Shown here: piece by piece, positions 16,572 to 25,118 of the stretch
How the letters are laid out: each line of letters begins with the position of its first letter
Numbering within the stretch: the stretch's first letter is position 1
Source: Billgrantia zhangzhouensis
Lineage (GTDB): Bacteria > Pseudomonadota > Gammaproteobacteria > Pseudomonadales > Halomonadaceae
Assembly: GCF_021404465.1 (NCBI RefSeq)
Contig: NZ_JABFTT010000011.1
Location: forward strand, 1 to 64,000
Direction: 5' to 3'
DNA: 64,000 nucleotides
Made by a program: the position numbers and the translations under genes
The notes under the pieces: generated by a model
The model's database searches: none
What the model was told of the DNA's origin: nothing
What the model saw: only the letters and a program-made list of their open reading frames with translations

Positions 16572-19500
16572 GTGACAGAGAAGCGGCTGAAAGGATACTG
16601 CACCCTTTGTCGTTCACGCTGTGGGTCGGAGACGGTCGTGGCTGGCAAGCGTGTCCTATCTGTCGAGCCCCTTCGCGACCACCCAACCGGTGGTGCGCTC
16701 TGTGCAAAGGGGCGCGCCTTGCCCGAGATGGTTCACAGTCCCGAACGTCTAAGATCTCCTCTCCGGCGAATCTCACCCAAGGGAGCCCCTAATCCCCAAT
16801 GGAAGGAAATTAGTTGGGAAGAGGCGCTAGATGAAGTGGCTACCACGTTGGCTTCCATCAGAGAGGAAGATGGCGCTGAAGCAGTGGCATTCGCCATTAC
16901 GACACCGAGCGGGACGCCGATGGTGGATAGTTTCGAATGGGTCGAACGCTTTGTCCGATGCTTCGGATCACCCAATCTAATTTACGCCGTCGAGGTATGT
17001 GGGTGGCACAAGGATTATGCACATGAACTGACTTTTGGGCGCGGTATCGGCTTCGCTGACTATGAAAATGCCGACGTTATCCTTCTTTGGGGCCATAACC
17101 CTGCGAGAACCTGGCTTGCGCAGGCGAGTCGAATTGCTGACGCTCGCAGCCGTGGCGCAAATATTGTGGTCATTGATCCCAAGCCAAATGGATCTGGACA
17201 GCAAGCTGATCTATGGCTGCGAGTTCGGCCGGGCGCCGATTCGGCACTCGCTATGGGTGCCATACGCCACCTGATATCAACGAAAACTTATAACGACGCG
17301 TTTGTCCGCCGATGGACGAACGCATGCTTGCTAGTAAATCTTGAAACAGGCCGCCTTGTGCGTCAGGAAGATCTCTGGGAAGGAACTGAGCTTCCCGGTT
17401 TTGTAGTTGTCGATGGGAGCGGAAAGCCGCAAAGCTTCGACCCCAGAGCCGCCGATACAGTGACTGATAATCTCATGCTCGATCATGAGATTCGATTGAT
17501 TGATCGGAGTGGCACAGCGTTTTCTGCCAGAACGGTTTTCTCACTACTGAGGGAGTCAGCCGAACCATACACCACAGCACATGTAGCTGAAGTCAGTTGG
17601 ATAGGCGAGGCCGATCTCATACAATTCTATACCTTGCTAGAAGGTGGTCCCAAACTGGCTTACCATTCGTGGACAGGTGTCGGGCAGCATACCAATGCTA
17701 CGGCTATTGAACGTACCATCGCTAGCTTATATGCCCTGACAGGCGCGTACGATCTACCAGGTGGTAATATATGGCCCACTCCACCACCCACGCGTGCCGT
17801 CAACCAACTATCACTTCTACCAAAAGGGCAGAAGGAAAAGACACTTGGCCTTTCCGAACTTCCGCTTGGGCCGCCGTCCCGGGGCTGGGTCACCGCTCGT
17901 GATTTTAGTCAGGCTGCCATTGAGCATCAGCCTTACCGAGTCAAGGCATTGGTAAGCTTCGGAACCAATTTGGTGGTATCGCAGGCCGATGCAGAGCGCA
18001 ACATGATAGCACTGAACGCACTGGACTTTCATGTTCATGCGGATGTTTTCATGAATCCGACAGCGGAATGTGCGGATATCATTCTCCCGGTAAATCTTCC
18101 ACCCGAGCGCGATGCACTAAAGATAGGCTTTGAAATCGACCAGGCCGCAGTAGAGACCATCCAGTTCCGCCCCAAAATGGTCGAATGTGAGTTCGACGCA
18201 CGTGCCGACTACGAAATTGTTTTCGAGCTTGCCTGCCGCTTGGGGCATGAAGATGATTTCTTTGGCGGCAGTATCGAGGCGGGTTGGAACTGGCAGCTTG
18301 CTCCGTTGGGTGTGACGGTAGACGAATTAAAAAAATTGCCTGGCGGAAGCCGGTTTCAACAAAAAAATCCAATGAAGAAATATTCTCTTCCCGATGGAAG
18401 TGTTCGGCTCAAAGGCTTTCCCACCGGCTCGGGCCTGGTCGAGCTTTATTCGGAACAATTGTTAGATATTAGCTATCCTGCCATTGCCTGCCATATTGAG
18501 CCGGAAGAGAGTCCGCTACGTGGGAGGCGTGAAGGGACAAACTTTCCTCTTACGCTGACTACCGCAAAGTCTGGCTGGTTCGTGCATACCTCGCACCGAC
18601 ATATCTCCTCTCTACGAAAAAAATCACCTGACCCAACAATGGAAATCAGCGCGGCACTGGCACGCTCTCGCGGACTCTTCGAAGGGGACTGGGCTTATAT
18701 CACAACCTCTTACGGCAAGGCTGCACTACGGGTGACGCTGAATGAGTCGCTGGATGATCGTGTGGTCATAGCCGACTTCGGCTGGTGGCAGGCTTCACTT
18801 GCCCTCAACCGTAGCTCGTCACCTGTGTTCGGACACAATACTAGCAATATCAATGCCGTGCTGAGCGACACATCACGTGATCCTGTCAGTGGGTCTGTCC
18901 CATTACGCGCCGTGCTTTGTGACATCAGCCCTCATCCGATCAGGAATATTGGACGCTGGAATGGTTGGCGCGATTTTACCGTCACACGAGTGCAGGTCGA
19001 AGGGAGTGATATTGTCGCTCTTGAACTGACGCCACTGGACGGCAAGGCGTTGCCAGAGTTCCTTCCAGGACAGCATGTTGTTACTCGTATTGCCGAAGGC
19101 GGCCCCGTCCGTTGCTATTCCTTGCTAGGATCCGGGCTGCCATCCAGCAAACTGTCGATTGCCGTCCGTTGCCAAGGTACAGAGTTCGATGCGCGTGAAG
19201 GAAAATCGCTCTCGGCTGCCATTCACGGATTATCTGTGGGAGATCAGCTACAGCTTAAAAACCCAACAGGTATTTTCACTCCACCCACTTATAGCGACCG
19301 TCCCCTCATCTTTCTTGCGGCAGGCATTGGCATCACCCCGTTCATTAGTGTCTTGGAGCGCCTTGCCGTCGAGGGATGCAAAGCAGATATCATGCTGCTG
19401 CACGGGTGTCGAAGTGGTGTCGAGCACCCCCTTTCAGAGAGGTTGAACGAACTTTGCGAGGAGCTGCCCAGGGTGCATCGCATCACGGCATTTTCTGCTC

Positions 19501-19970
19501 CTCTGCCGAGCGATGCGGCAGGCAAGGATTATGCGGTACATGGCCGTGTGGATTTTACGGCCGTAACACCACTTTTACCAAGCAGGCCTCTTGTCTACAT
19601 CTGTGGATCTCCCAGTTTTACAGAAAGTGCGATGCATGCAATGAGTGAGCTCGGTATTCCGCCGTACGATATCTGGTCTGAGGTCTTTACCTCACCTAAA
19701 TCTGTGTCCATGGATTTACAGCCACAGGTGGTTCACATCAGAGGAACCGGGCGCAGCTTTGAGTGGCGCCCAGAATTGGGTTCGCTACTCGACGCCGCCC
19801 TTGAGCATGGCGTCGCGCTGCCTAGCGGTTGTCGCGTTGGCCAATGCGAGAGCTGCATTTGCAAACTTGTCGACGGAAAGGTCGCGCATCTGGGTGGCAG
19901 CGAACCAGAAGAAAATCAGTGCCTAACCTGTCAGGCGGTGCCGCTGACGCGAGTAACAATAGCCATATAG
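16572..19970 (+). CDS. Molybdopterin oxidoreductase fused to FAD/NAD(P)H and [2Fe-2S] reductase domains
   Basis: Very large fusion of 1132 residues. Residues 1 to about 790 are a DMSO-reductase-type bis-MGD enzyme: an N-terminal [4Fe-4S] motif C10-X2-C13-X3-C17-X26-C44, a possible Mo-ligand Cys143 in VEVCGWHKD, and the C-terminal molybdopterin-dinucleotide domain (TTAKSGWFVHTSHRH onward). About 800-1040 is a ferredoxin-reductase domain (FAD motif RCYS at 847-850, nucleotide motif GIGITPF near 920). The last 85 residues are a plant-type [2Fe-2S] domain with Cys1087, 1092, 1095 and 1120. The C-terminal half resembles phthalate dioxygenase reductase without its oxygenase. GTG 16572 is chosen because GGAGG lies just upstream. 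Electron flow between NAD(P)H and the Mo site within one chain is inferred; the substrate is unknown. Confidence 0.88.
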   Translation: MTEKRLKGYCTLCRSRCGSETVVAGKRVLSVEPLRDHPTGGALCAKGRALPEMVHSPERLRSPLRRISPKGAPNPQWKEISWEEALDEVATTLASIREEDGAEAVAFAITTPSGTPMVDSFEWVERFVRCFGSPNLIYAVEVCGWHKDYAHELTFGRGIGFADYENADVILLWGHNPARTWLAQASRIADARSRGANIVVIDPKPNGSGQQADLWLRVRPGADSALAMGAIRHLISTKTYNDAFVRRWTNACLLVNLETGRLVRQEDLWEGTELPGFVVVDGSGKPQSFDPRAADTVTDNLMLDHEIRLIDRSGTAFSARTVFSLLRESAEPYTTAHVAEVSWIGEADLIQFYTLLEGGPKLAYHSWTGVGQHTNATAIERTIASLYALTGAYDLPGGNIWPTPPPTRAVNQLSLLPKGQKEKTLGLSELPLGPPSRGWVTARDFSQAAIEHQPYRVKALVSFGTNLVVSQADAERNMIALNALDFHVHADVFMNPTAECADIILPVNLPPERDALKIGFEIDQAAVETIQFRPKMVECEFDARADYEIVFELACRLGHEDDFFGGSIEAGWNWQLAPLGVTVDELKKLPGGSRFQQKNPMKKYSLPDGSVRLKGFPTGSGLVELYSEQLLDISYPAIACHIEPEESPLRGRREGTNFPLTLTTAKSGWFVHTSHRHISSLRKKSPDPTMEISAALARSRGLFEGDWAYITTSYGKAALRVTLNESLDDRVVIADFGWWQASLALNRSSSPVFGHNTSNINAVLSDTSRDPVSGSVPLRAVLCDISPHPIRNIGRWNGWRDFTVTRVQVEGSDIVALELTPLDGKALPEFLPGQHVVTRIAEGGPVRCYSLLGSGLPSSKLSIAVRCQGTEFDAREGKSLSAAIHGLSVGDQLQLKNPTGIFTPPTYSDRPLIFLAAGIGITPFISVLERLAVEGCKADIMLLHGCRSGVEHPLSERLNELCEELPRVHRITAFSAPLPSDAAGKDYAVHGRVDFTAVTPLLPSRPLVYICGSPSFTESAMHAMSELGIPPYDIWSEVFTSPKSVSMDLQPQVVHIRGTGRSFEWRPELGSLLDAALEHGVALPSGCRVGQCESCICKLVDGKVAHLGGSEPEENQCLTCQAVPLTRVTIAI

Positions 19971-19995
19971 AATAAATTCAACAGAGGTAAGTGTC

Positions 19996-21396
19996 ATGTC
20001 CAATCAAAGACCAGATCCCATAGTGGCTCAAAGGGGGGGAGAGAGCGTTCAAGAGTTGAAGCCCGGTGAAGAGCGCAGCATGCTCAAGACATTTACCGGC
20101 GGTTTCGTTAACGCGTTTGATCGATATATGCCCGATCCGCTGATCTTGGTGCTTTTCATTACATTAATCGTGTTCGTAGCCGGAATGATTTTCCAAGGGC
20201 AAGGAGCGGTCGCGATGCTTGGCTATTGGCAGGATGGATTCTGGAATCTGCTGAGCTTTGCGATGCAGATGACTCTCATCCTCGTTGCCGGCTTCACCGT
20301 AGCACGTACTCCCTTGTTCATGGGCTTGGTCGATCGCATCGCTAACGTGGCGAAAACGCCGGGGCGTGCCATTTTGACAGTGAGCTTCACTACGCTTGTC
20401 ATTTGCTGGATCAACTGGGGTATGGGCCTGGTGGCCGGCGCCATATTGGCTCGTGAACTGGCACGGCGTGTCGAGGGTGTCGACTATCGGCTCTTGGTGG
20501 CCAGTGCCTACGCCGGGTTCATGAGTTTTCATGCTGGGCTGTCGGGATCGGCAACGCTACTTGTCGCTACGCCGGGGCATTTTCTGGAGGACCAGGTGGG
20601 GTTGATCCCTACCAGAGAAACGATCTTCGGAGTGCTCAACCTAAGTATTTGTGCCGCGATCCTCATCGTGTTGCCCTTAACATGCCGTTTGTTGATGCGC
20701 GGTATCAACAAGCCGGTGACCGTCGAGATCGACAAGCTCAAGGATGAAGACATCAAGGACAGCCCGTCGGAGACACTGCGTCCGGCCGAGCGCATAGAGC
20801 GCTCCAAGACGCTCGCCTGGGCCAGTGCGGCGCTGGGTTTTGCTTCGGTTTCCGTGTATGCCATGAATGGCGGCGGGCTCAATCTTAACATCATCATTTT
20901 TATACTTATCTTTCTGGGCCTGGCGCTGCATGCCAGTCCTCGAAGTTTTCTCTCGTCAATTGATGAAGCTGCGCGTGGTGTTTCGGGTGTGTTGATCCAG
21001 TTTCCTTTCTATGCCGGGATTATGGGCATGATGGGTGCCTCGGGCCTGGGGGCTAGCCTGGCGCAGGGATTTACCAGCATTTCGACGGCTAGTACATTGC
21101 CGTTCGTCAGCTTTCTCTCAGCGGGTGTGTTAAATATCTTTATACCTTCAGGAGGTGGGCAATGGGTGGTTCAAGGGCCGATCCTCGTCGAAGCGGCCCA
21201 GTCACTGAACGCGGATATTTCGGACGTTATCATCGCTTTTGTCTGGGGCGATGCTTGGACCAACCTGATTCAACCGTTCTGGGCGTTGCCCGTACTGGCA
21301 ATTGCCGGGCTCAAGGCGCGTGATATCATGGGTTTCTGCGTTATCATGATGGGTACGACAGGCATCGCCATTGCAGCCGCATTGTTGATAATCTAA
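19996..21396 (+). CDS. Short-chain fatty acid transporter family protein (AtoE-like)
   Basis: Inner-membrane carrier of the AtoE/TIGR00366 type, 466 residues with about 11-12 hydrophobic helices. The hallmark segments RYMPDPLILVLFITLIVF, the NWGMGLVAGAILARELARRV turn and IPSGGGQWVVQGPI are visible. Known members move acetoacetate or other short carboxylates. It starts 25 bases after the molybdopterin fusion gene with AGAGGTAAG upstream, so it is probably the uptake route for that enzyme's substrate, which would then be a small organic acid. Confidence 0.85.
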   Translation: MSNQRPDPIVAQRGGESVQELKPGEERSMLKTFTGGFVNAFDRYMPDPLILVLFITLIVFVAGMIFQGQGAVAMLGYWQDGFWNLLSFAMQMTLILVAGFTVARTPLFMGLVDRIANVAKTPGRAILTVSFTTLVICWINWGMGLVAGAILARELARRVEGVDYRLLVASAYAGFMSFHAGLSGSATLLVATPGHFLEDQVGLIPTRETIFGVLNLSICAAILIVLPLTCRLLMRGINKPVTVEIDKLKDEDIKDSPSETLRPAERIERSKTLAWASAALGFASVSVYAMNGGGLNLNIIIFILIFLGLALHASPRSFLSSIDEAARGVSGVLIQFPFYAGIMGMMGASGLGASLAQGFTSISTASTLPFVSFLSAGVLNIFIPSGGGQWVVQGPILVEAAQSLNADISDVIIAFVWGDAWTNLIQPFWALPVLAIAGLKARDIMGFCVIMMGTTGIAIAAALLII

Positions 21397-21445
21397 GTGA
21401 CGAGAGGCATGAGCTGCCAGTATTGGGTGCGTCTTTCAGGGATGC

Positions 21446-21749
21446 CTGGCCAGCGAAGTCGGCATAAGTACGGCGGCCTTTCACGTGCACTTCAAGGCGG
21501 TGACCCAGTCTTCGCCCTCTGCAGTACATCAAGTCGACGCGGCTGCACCAGGCCCGGCTGCTGATGATCCGTGATGGCCTGCCCGCAGCGGCAGCTGCCG
21601 CCAGGGTGGGCTACGAGAGCCCTTCGCAGTTCAGCCGCGAGTTCAAGCGCTTCTTCGGCCGGCCGCCCGGCGAGGAAGTGCGCGAAATGAAAGCCTCGCG
21701 GCGCTGTTGCCGCCGGCCCAGGCGGCGGGCATGGCAATGACGCATTGAG
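21446..21749 (+). pseudogene. Duplicated, decayed 3' end of araC (right direct repeat)
   Basis: Near-copy of 14352-14655. It contains the helix-turn-helix region of the AraC gene but has no start, changes ATGAGT to ATAAGT near its left end, gains a base near 21510 (cgccctctgcag against cgcccctgcag) and differs near its 3' end, so it is out of frame and not expressed as a regulator. It marks the right edge of the island. The flavin reductase gene follows 56 bases later. Confidence 0.85.
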
Positions 21750-21804
21750 CGATGCCACGACGGGTGTAGGATGGAAGCCTTACCGAATGCAACAAGGGCT
21801 GGCC

Positions 21805-22419
21805 ATGAGCGACTATCTGCTGGAAGAGGCGCCGCTGAGCAGCGGAGCCATCTATCGCCTGTTCTGCGGCACGATCTGCCCGCGCCCCATTGCCTGGGTC
21901 TCGACGCACGATCGCGCCGGCAACACCAATCTGGCGCCGTTCTCCTTCTTCAACGTGGTGAGCGTGGCGCCCCCGGTGCTGGGCTTCTCGCCGCTGCTCA
22001 ATGGCGAAAGTCAACCCAAGGACACCATTCGCAATCTGGAGCAAGTACCGGAGTGCGTGGTGCACATCAGCGGCGAGGCGCTGGTCAATGAAATGAATGC
22101 CACCAGTGCCAGCCTGCCGGCGGGAGAGGACGAGTTCGCCCTGGCCGGCCTGGAGAAGGCCACCATGCCGGGGCTGTCGGTGCCGCGGGTGGCGGCGGCT
22201 CCGGTGGCCTTCGGCTGTCGGCTGCGCGAGATCGTGCGCTTCGGCGACCAGCCCATGGCGGGCTGCCTGGTGCTGGCGGAGGTGGTGTCGATCCACATCG
22301 ACGATGCCATCTGGAACGGCCGTCACGTGAGCGTCGAGGCACTCAAGCCCATCGGGAGGATGGCGGGTAGTGACTACGCCCGCACTAGCGACTTGTTCGG
22401 GCTGGAAAGGCCTGCGTGA
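21805..22419 (+). CDS. Flavin reductase family protein (FMN-binding)
   Basis: Flavin-reductase-like split-barrel protein that uses or transfers reduced FMN. Diagnostic segments: CPRPIAWVSTHDRAGNTNLAPFS near the N-terminus, FFNVVSVAPPVLGFSP, and KDTIRNLEQVPECVVHI. About 204 residues. ATG 21805 is preferred (AAGGG at 21793-21797); an in-frame ATG at 21787 is possible. Members either supply reduced flavin to monooxygenases or act alone. It stands seven bases from the convergent LysR gene, with no clear partner. Confidence 0.87.
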   Translation: MSDYLLEEAPLSSGAIYRLFCGTICPRPIAWVSTHDRAGNTNLAPFSFFNVVSVAPPVLGFSPLLNGESQPKDTIRNLEQVPECVVHISGEALVNEMNATSASLPAGEDEFALAGLEKATMPGLSVPRVAAAPVAFGCRLREIVRFGDQPMAGCLVLAEVVSIHIDDAIWNGRHVSVEALKPIGRMAGSDYARTSDLFGLERPA

Positions 22420-22425
22420 CCGGGC

Positions 22426-23379
22426 TCAGTCCGCCTTGCCGCCCAGCGTCTCCCGGTCGAAGGCGGCCGCTTCGGCCAGCAGCCACTCGATGAAGCGAGC
22501 GACCGCGGGTGGTGTGTCGCCAGTGGCGGGCACCAGCAGGTCATAGGTCATGGGCGAGGCAAGAATGTAGCGTTCGCCGAAGGGACGTACGAGGATACCG
22601 CTCTTCAAGCGATCCATTGCGATAGGGTGGTTGGCGAGCATGACGCCTCGCCCGGCGATGGCCTGATCCAGGGCCAGGCCGAACAGCGAATAGCGGTGCT
22701 GTGGCGGGGCGACTTTGTCGTCGACGCCGGCGGCCTCAAGCCATTCGCTCCAGCCGGGAAAGGCGATCCCTTGTCGCGATTCCCAGCCGACGTCCAGCAG
22801 GGTGTGGTCGACCAGATCGGCGGGTTCCCGCAAAGGCTGGCCCTGTTGCAGCAACGATGGGGCACAGACGGGAAACAGTTCATCGGCAAACAGGCGATGA
22901 CTCGTCACGCCCGGCCAGGGGCCGCGGCCATAGCGAATCGCCAGGCGTGCGCCGTCGCCGTGCCAGGCGGGCACGGTAAGCGATTGGTTGGCGTCGAGGG
23001 AGATGCTGAGCCCCTGCACCGAGGCTTCGAAGCCCGCCAGACGCGGCAGCAGCCACAATTGCAGGAAGGAAGGCGGGGCGCTCAGCGACAGGGTGGCGGC
23101 GCTGCGTGCCTGTTCTTTGGCGGCCGTGACCCCCGCCGCAATACGCTCCAGGCCACTGTCGATGTCGGCGGCTAGGCGGCGTCCGGCCTCATTCAGACGT
23201 ACACCGTTGGCGTGCCGGTCGAAAAGAGCAATCCCCAGTCGCTCCTCGAGTTGCTTGATCTGTCGGCTGACCGCACCGGGGGTAACGCCCAAGCGGCCGG
23301 CGGCAGTCTTGAAGCTTCCTTCTCGTGCCGCTTCGGCAAAAGCCCGAAGCGCATTCAGGGGCAGGCGCTCGATTTTCAT
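22426..23379 (-). CDS. LysR family transcriptional regulator (GcvA-like)
   Basis: N-terminal winged helix (LPLNALRAFAEAAREGSFKT, then AAGRLGVTPGAVSRQIKQLE) and a C-terminal periplasmic-binding-like effector domain. 317 residues from ATG 23379. The pattern LNALRAFEAAAR...VTPGAVSRQIK resembles GcvA-type regulators. It is divergent from the EamA transporter gene, whose start is 97 bases away, and probably controls it. The effector is unknown. Confidence 0.88.
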   Translation of the reverse strand: MKIERLPLNALRAFAEAAREGSFKTAAGRLGVTPGAVSRQIKQLEERLGIALFDRHANGVRLNEAGRRLAADIDSGLERIAAGVTAAKEQARSAATLSLSAPPSFLQLWLLPRLAGFEASVQGLSISLDANQSLTVPAWHGDGARLAIRYGRGPWPGVTSHRLFADELFPVCAPSLLQQGQPLREPADLVDHTLLDVGWESRQGIAFPGWSEWLEAAGVDDKVAPPQHRYSLFGLALDQAIAGRGVMLANHPIAMDRLKSGILVRPFGERYILASPMTYDLLVPATGDTPPAVARFIEWLLAEAAAFDRETLGGKAD

Positions 23380-23475
23380 AGAGTGAGTTTTCCTGAGCCT
23401 AGAGCGGCAGAGTAATCGTTTGGAGCCAGCGCTGACAACTGCTTGACTAGCGGTATTCACGGTCGAGGAGGCGGT

Positions 23476-24405
23476 ATGGAGCGCGTCAGGCGATTGACTC
23501 GAACTGAGGCTGTGGCGAGCACGGCCTCGCGCCGCCACATCGATTTGCAGGCGAGCGGCTTGATGGTGCTGTTCTGCCTCGCGCTCGGGCTTCAGCAGGT
23601 CGCGATCAAGGCGGTCGCTGCCGATATCTCGCCATTGGCGCAGATCGCCCTGCGTTCAGCCATCGCGGCCTCTCTGGTGGCGGCCTTGGCCTACCGGCAT
23701 GGCTTGCGGTTGTCCGATTTTCGCGCTCGCCTCGGGCCGGGGTTATTGGTGGGATTGGGGTTCACGGCGGAATTCGTGTTCGTGGCGTGGGGGCTGAACT
23801 ATACGCTGGCTTCGCACATGTCGGTGTTTCTGTACACCGCGCCAGTGTTCGCCGCGTTGGGGTTGCATCTCTGGGTGCCAGGCGAGCAGTTGACGCGACG
23901 GCAGTGGGCGGGTGTCGGGCTGGCCTTCGCCGGCATGGCCATGGCGATGGCCCCGACGGCCGATATCGAGAATGCCGGCGCCATCCTGCTGGGCGATGCC
24001 CTCGGGCTGCTGGCGGGCCTCTCCTGGGCCGCGACCACGCTGGTGATCCGGCGCTCATCGCTCTCCGAAGCGCCGCCGGTCCAGGCCCTGTGCTACCAGC
24101 TCGTTATCGCCGGCCTACTGCTCTTGCCCGTCTCCACGCTACTGGGGGATCTTGGCCGCATCCATGCGACCGGTGCTGTCATAGCCAGCCTTGCCTTCCA
24201 GACGCTGGTGATCTCTTTCGCCGCGTTGCTGCTCTGGTTCTCGCTGCTGCGGCGCTACTTCGCCTCGCAGCTGGGCATCTTCTCGTTCCTGTCGCCGGTG
24301 TTCGGCGTGCTGTTCGGCGCCGCCCTGCTCGGCGAACCATTGACGATGAATTTCATCGCGGGTGGCATTGCGCTGCTGGCCGGTCTGCTGATGGTGACAC
24401 GTTAG
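23476..24405 (+). CDS. EamA/DMT family transporter
   Basis: Drug/metabolite transporter with ten membrane helices in two EamA repeats (residues about 25-155 and 170-305). Typical segments: ALRSAIAASLVAALAYRHG, AWGLNYTLASHMSVFLYTAPVF, and the second-repeat RRYFASQLGIFSFLSPVFGV. 309 residues. ATG 23476 follows a good GAGGAGG ribosome site. Such proteins usually export amino acids or related metabolites; the substrate is not predictable. Divergent LysR suggests inducible expression. Confidence 0.87.
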   Translation: MERVRRLTRTEAVASTASRRHIDLQASGLMVLFCLALGLQQVAIKAVAADISPLAQIALRSAIAASLVAALAYRHGLRLSDFRARLGPGLLVGLGFTAEFVFVAWGLNYTLASHMSVFLYTAPVFAALGLHLWVPGEQLTRRQWAGVGLAFAGMAMAMAPTADIENAGAILLGDALGLLAGLSWAATTLVIRRSSLSEAPPVQALCYQLVIAGLLLLPVSTLLGDLGRIHATGAVIASLAFQTLVISFAALLLWFSLLRRYFASQLGIFSFLSPVFGVLFGAALLGEPLTMNFIAGGIALLAGLLMVTR

Positions 24406-24421
24406 GGGTTCGTCGGTCGGC

Positions 24422-25024
24422 TCACAGCTCGCCGGTCAGCTTTTTCTCTACCAGATTCAGGCGGTCCTGGCCCCAGAACGGCTCGCCTGCGACCTCGTAC
24501 CAGGGAACGCCGAAGCAGCCGGCGGCGATGGCCTGTTCACAAGCGTCGTCGAGTCGCTGCTGCCCCGCTTGTGTCTCCGACTCATCCAGTAGCGCCTGGC
24601 CGTCCAGACCACAGGCATCGGCGATCTCGCGCAACGTGGCGAGGTCCGCAATGTCGCGCTCTTCGGCCCAGCAGGCCCGCAGGACGGCCAGCGAGAGCCC
24701 GGCGATGTCGTGGCCCCGGGCCTTGGCGGTCAAGGCCAGACGTGCCGCGGGGCGGTCGTCGGTGGGGAAATACTTGGGCTGTACGGTGAGCGGAACGCTA
24801 AGCACCTGCTTCCAGCGTTGTAGCTCGACCAGGCGATAGGCCTGGCGTTCCGGCGCGCGCTTGGGCAGCGGCAGCCCGCCTGTCCTGGGGAAGATGCCGC
24901 TGACGGTGATCGGCACATAGTCGATGGTGGCGCCGTGGCGGGCGGCGATCTCGCCGAGCCGGGCGTGGCCGAGGTAGGTCCAGGGCGATACCAGGCTCAG
25001 GTAGTAGGTGATGGTCTGCGACAT
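24422..25024 (-). CDS. 2-hydroxychromene-2-carboxylate isomerase family (DsbA-like fold)
   Basis: Kappa-class glutathione-transferase-like protein of the HCCA isomerase group, 200 residues. The N-terminus TYYLSLVSPWTYLG carries the active-site Ser (SPWTYLG in place of SPFAYLG). DIADLATLREIADACGLDG, GCFGVPWYEVAGEPFWGQDR and LVEKKL complete the family pattern; FGVPWYEV holds the cis-proline loop. It may act in glutathione-dependent aromatic catabolism, but no aromatic genes are nearby. It is convergent with the EamA gene, 16 bases apart. Confidence 0.87.
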   Translation of the reverse strand: MSQTITYYLSLVSPWTYLGHARLGEIAARHGATIDYVPITVSGIFPRTGGLPLPKRAPERQAYRLVELQRWKQVLSVPLTVQPKYFPTDDRPAARLALTAKARGHDIAGLSLAVLRACWAEERDIADLATLREIADACGLDGQALLDESETQAGQQRLDDACEQAIAAGCFGVPWYEVAGEPFWGQDRLNLVEKKLTGEL

Positions 25025-25118
25025 GGATGCGTCCTCAGGTCCGTTGCGTAGGGTTTTCTGAGGCTAGCGCGCCTGCAGAGTATTGTCTCGCTTCGTACCT
25101 TGGCCAGGGCGTGGCGAT

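Larger units (their letters stand above)
14656..21445. mobile_element. Putative genomic island bounded by direct repeats
   Basis: Block between the two copies of the araC 3' end. It holds a TetR remnant, ProC, GntR, the molybdopterin/reductase fusion and an AtoE-type transporter. Base composition is visibly more AT-rich, with codons such as ATA, AGA, TTA and CTA that are rare in the flanks. No integrase, transposase or tRNA is present, so integration by homologous recombination of a circle carrying the araC end, or a duplication event, is more likely than site-specific integration. Before insertion, araC would have been followed directly by the flavin reductase gene at 21805. Confidence 0.6.
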
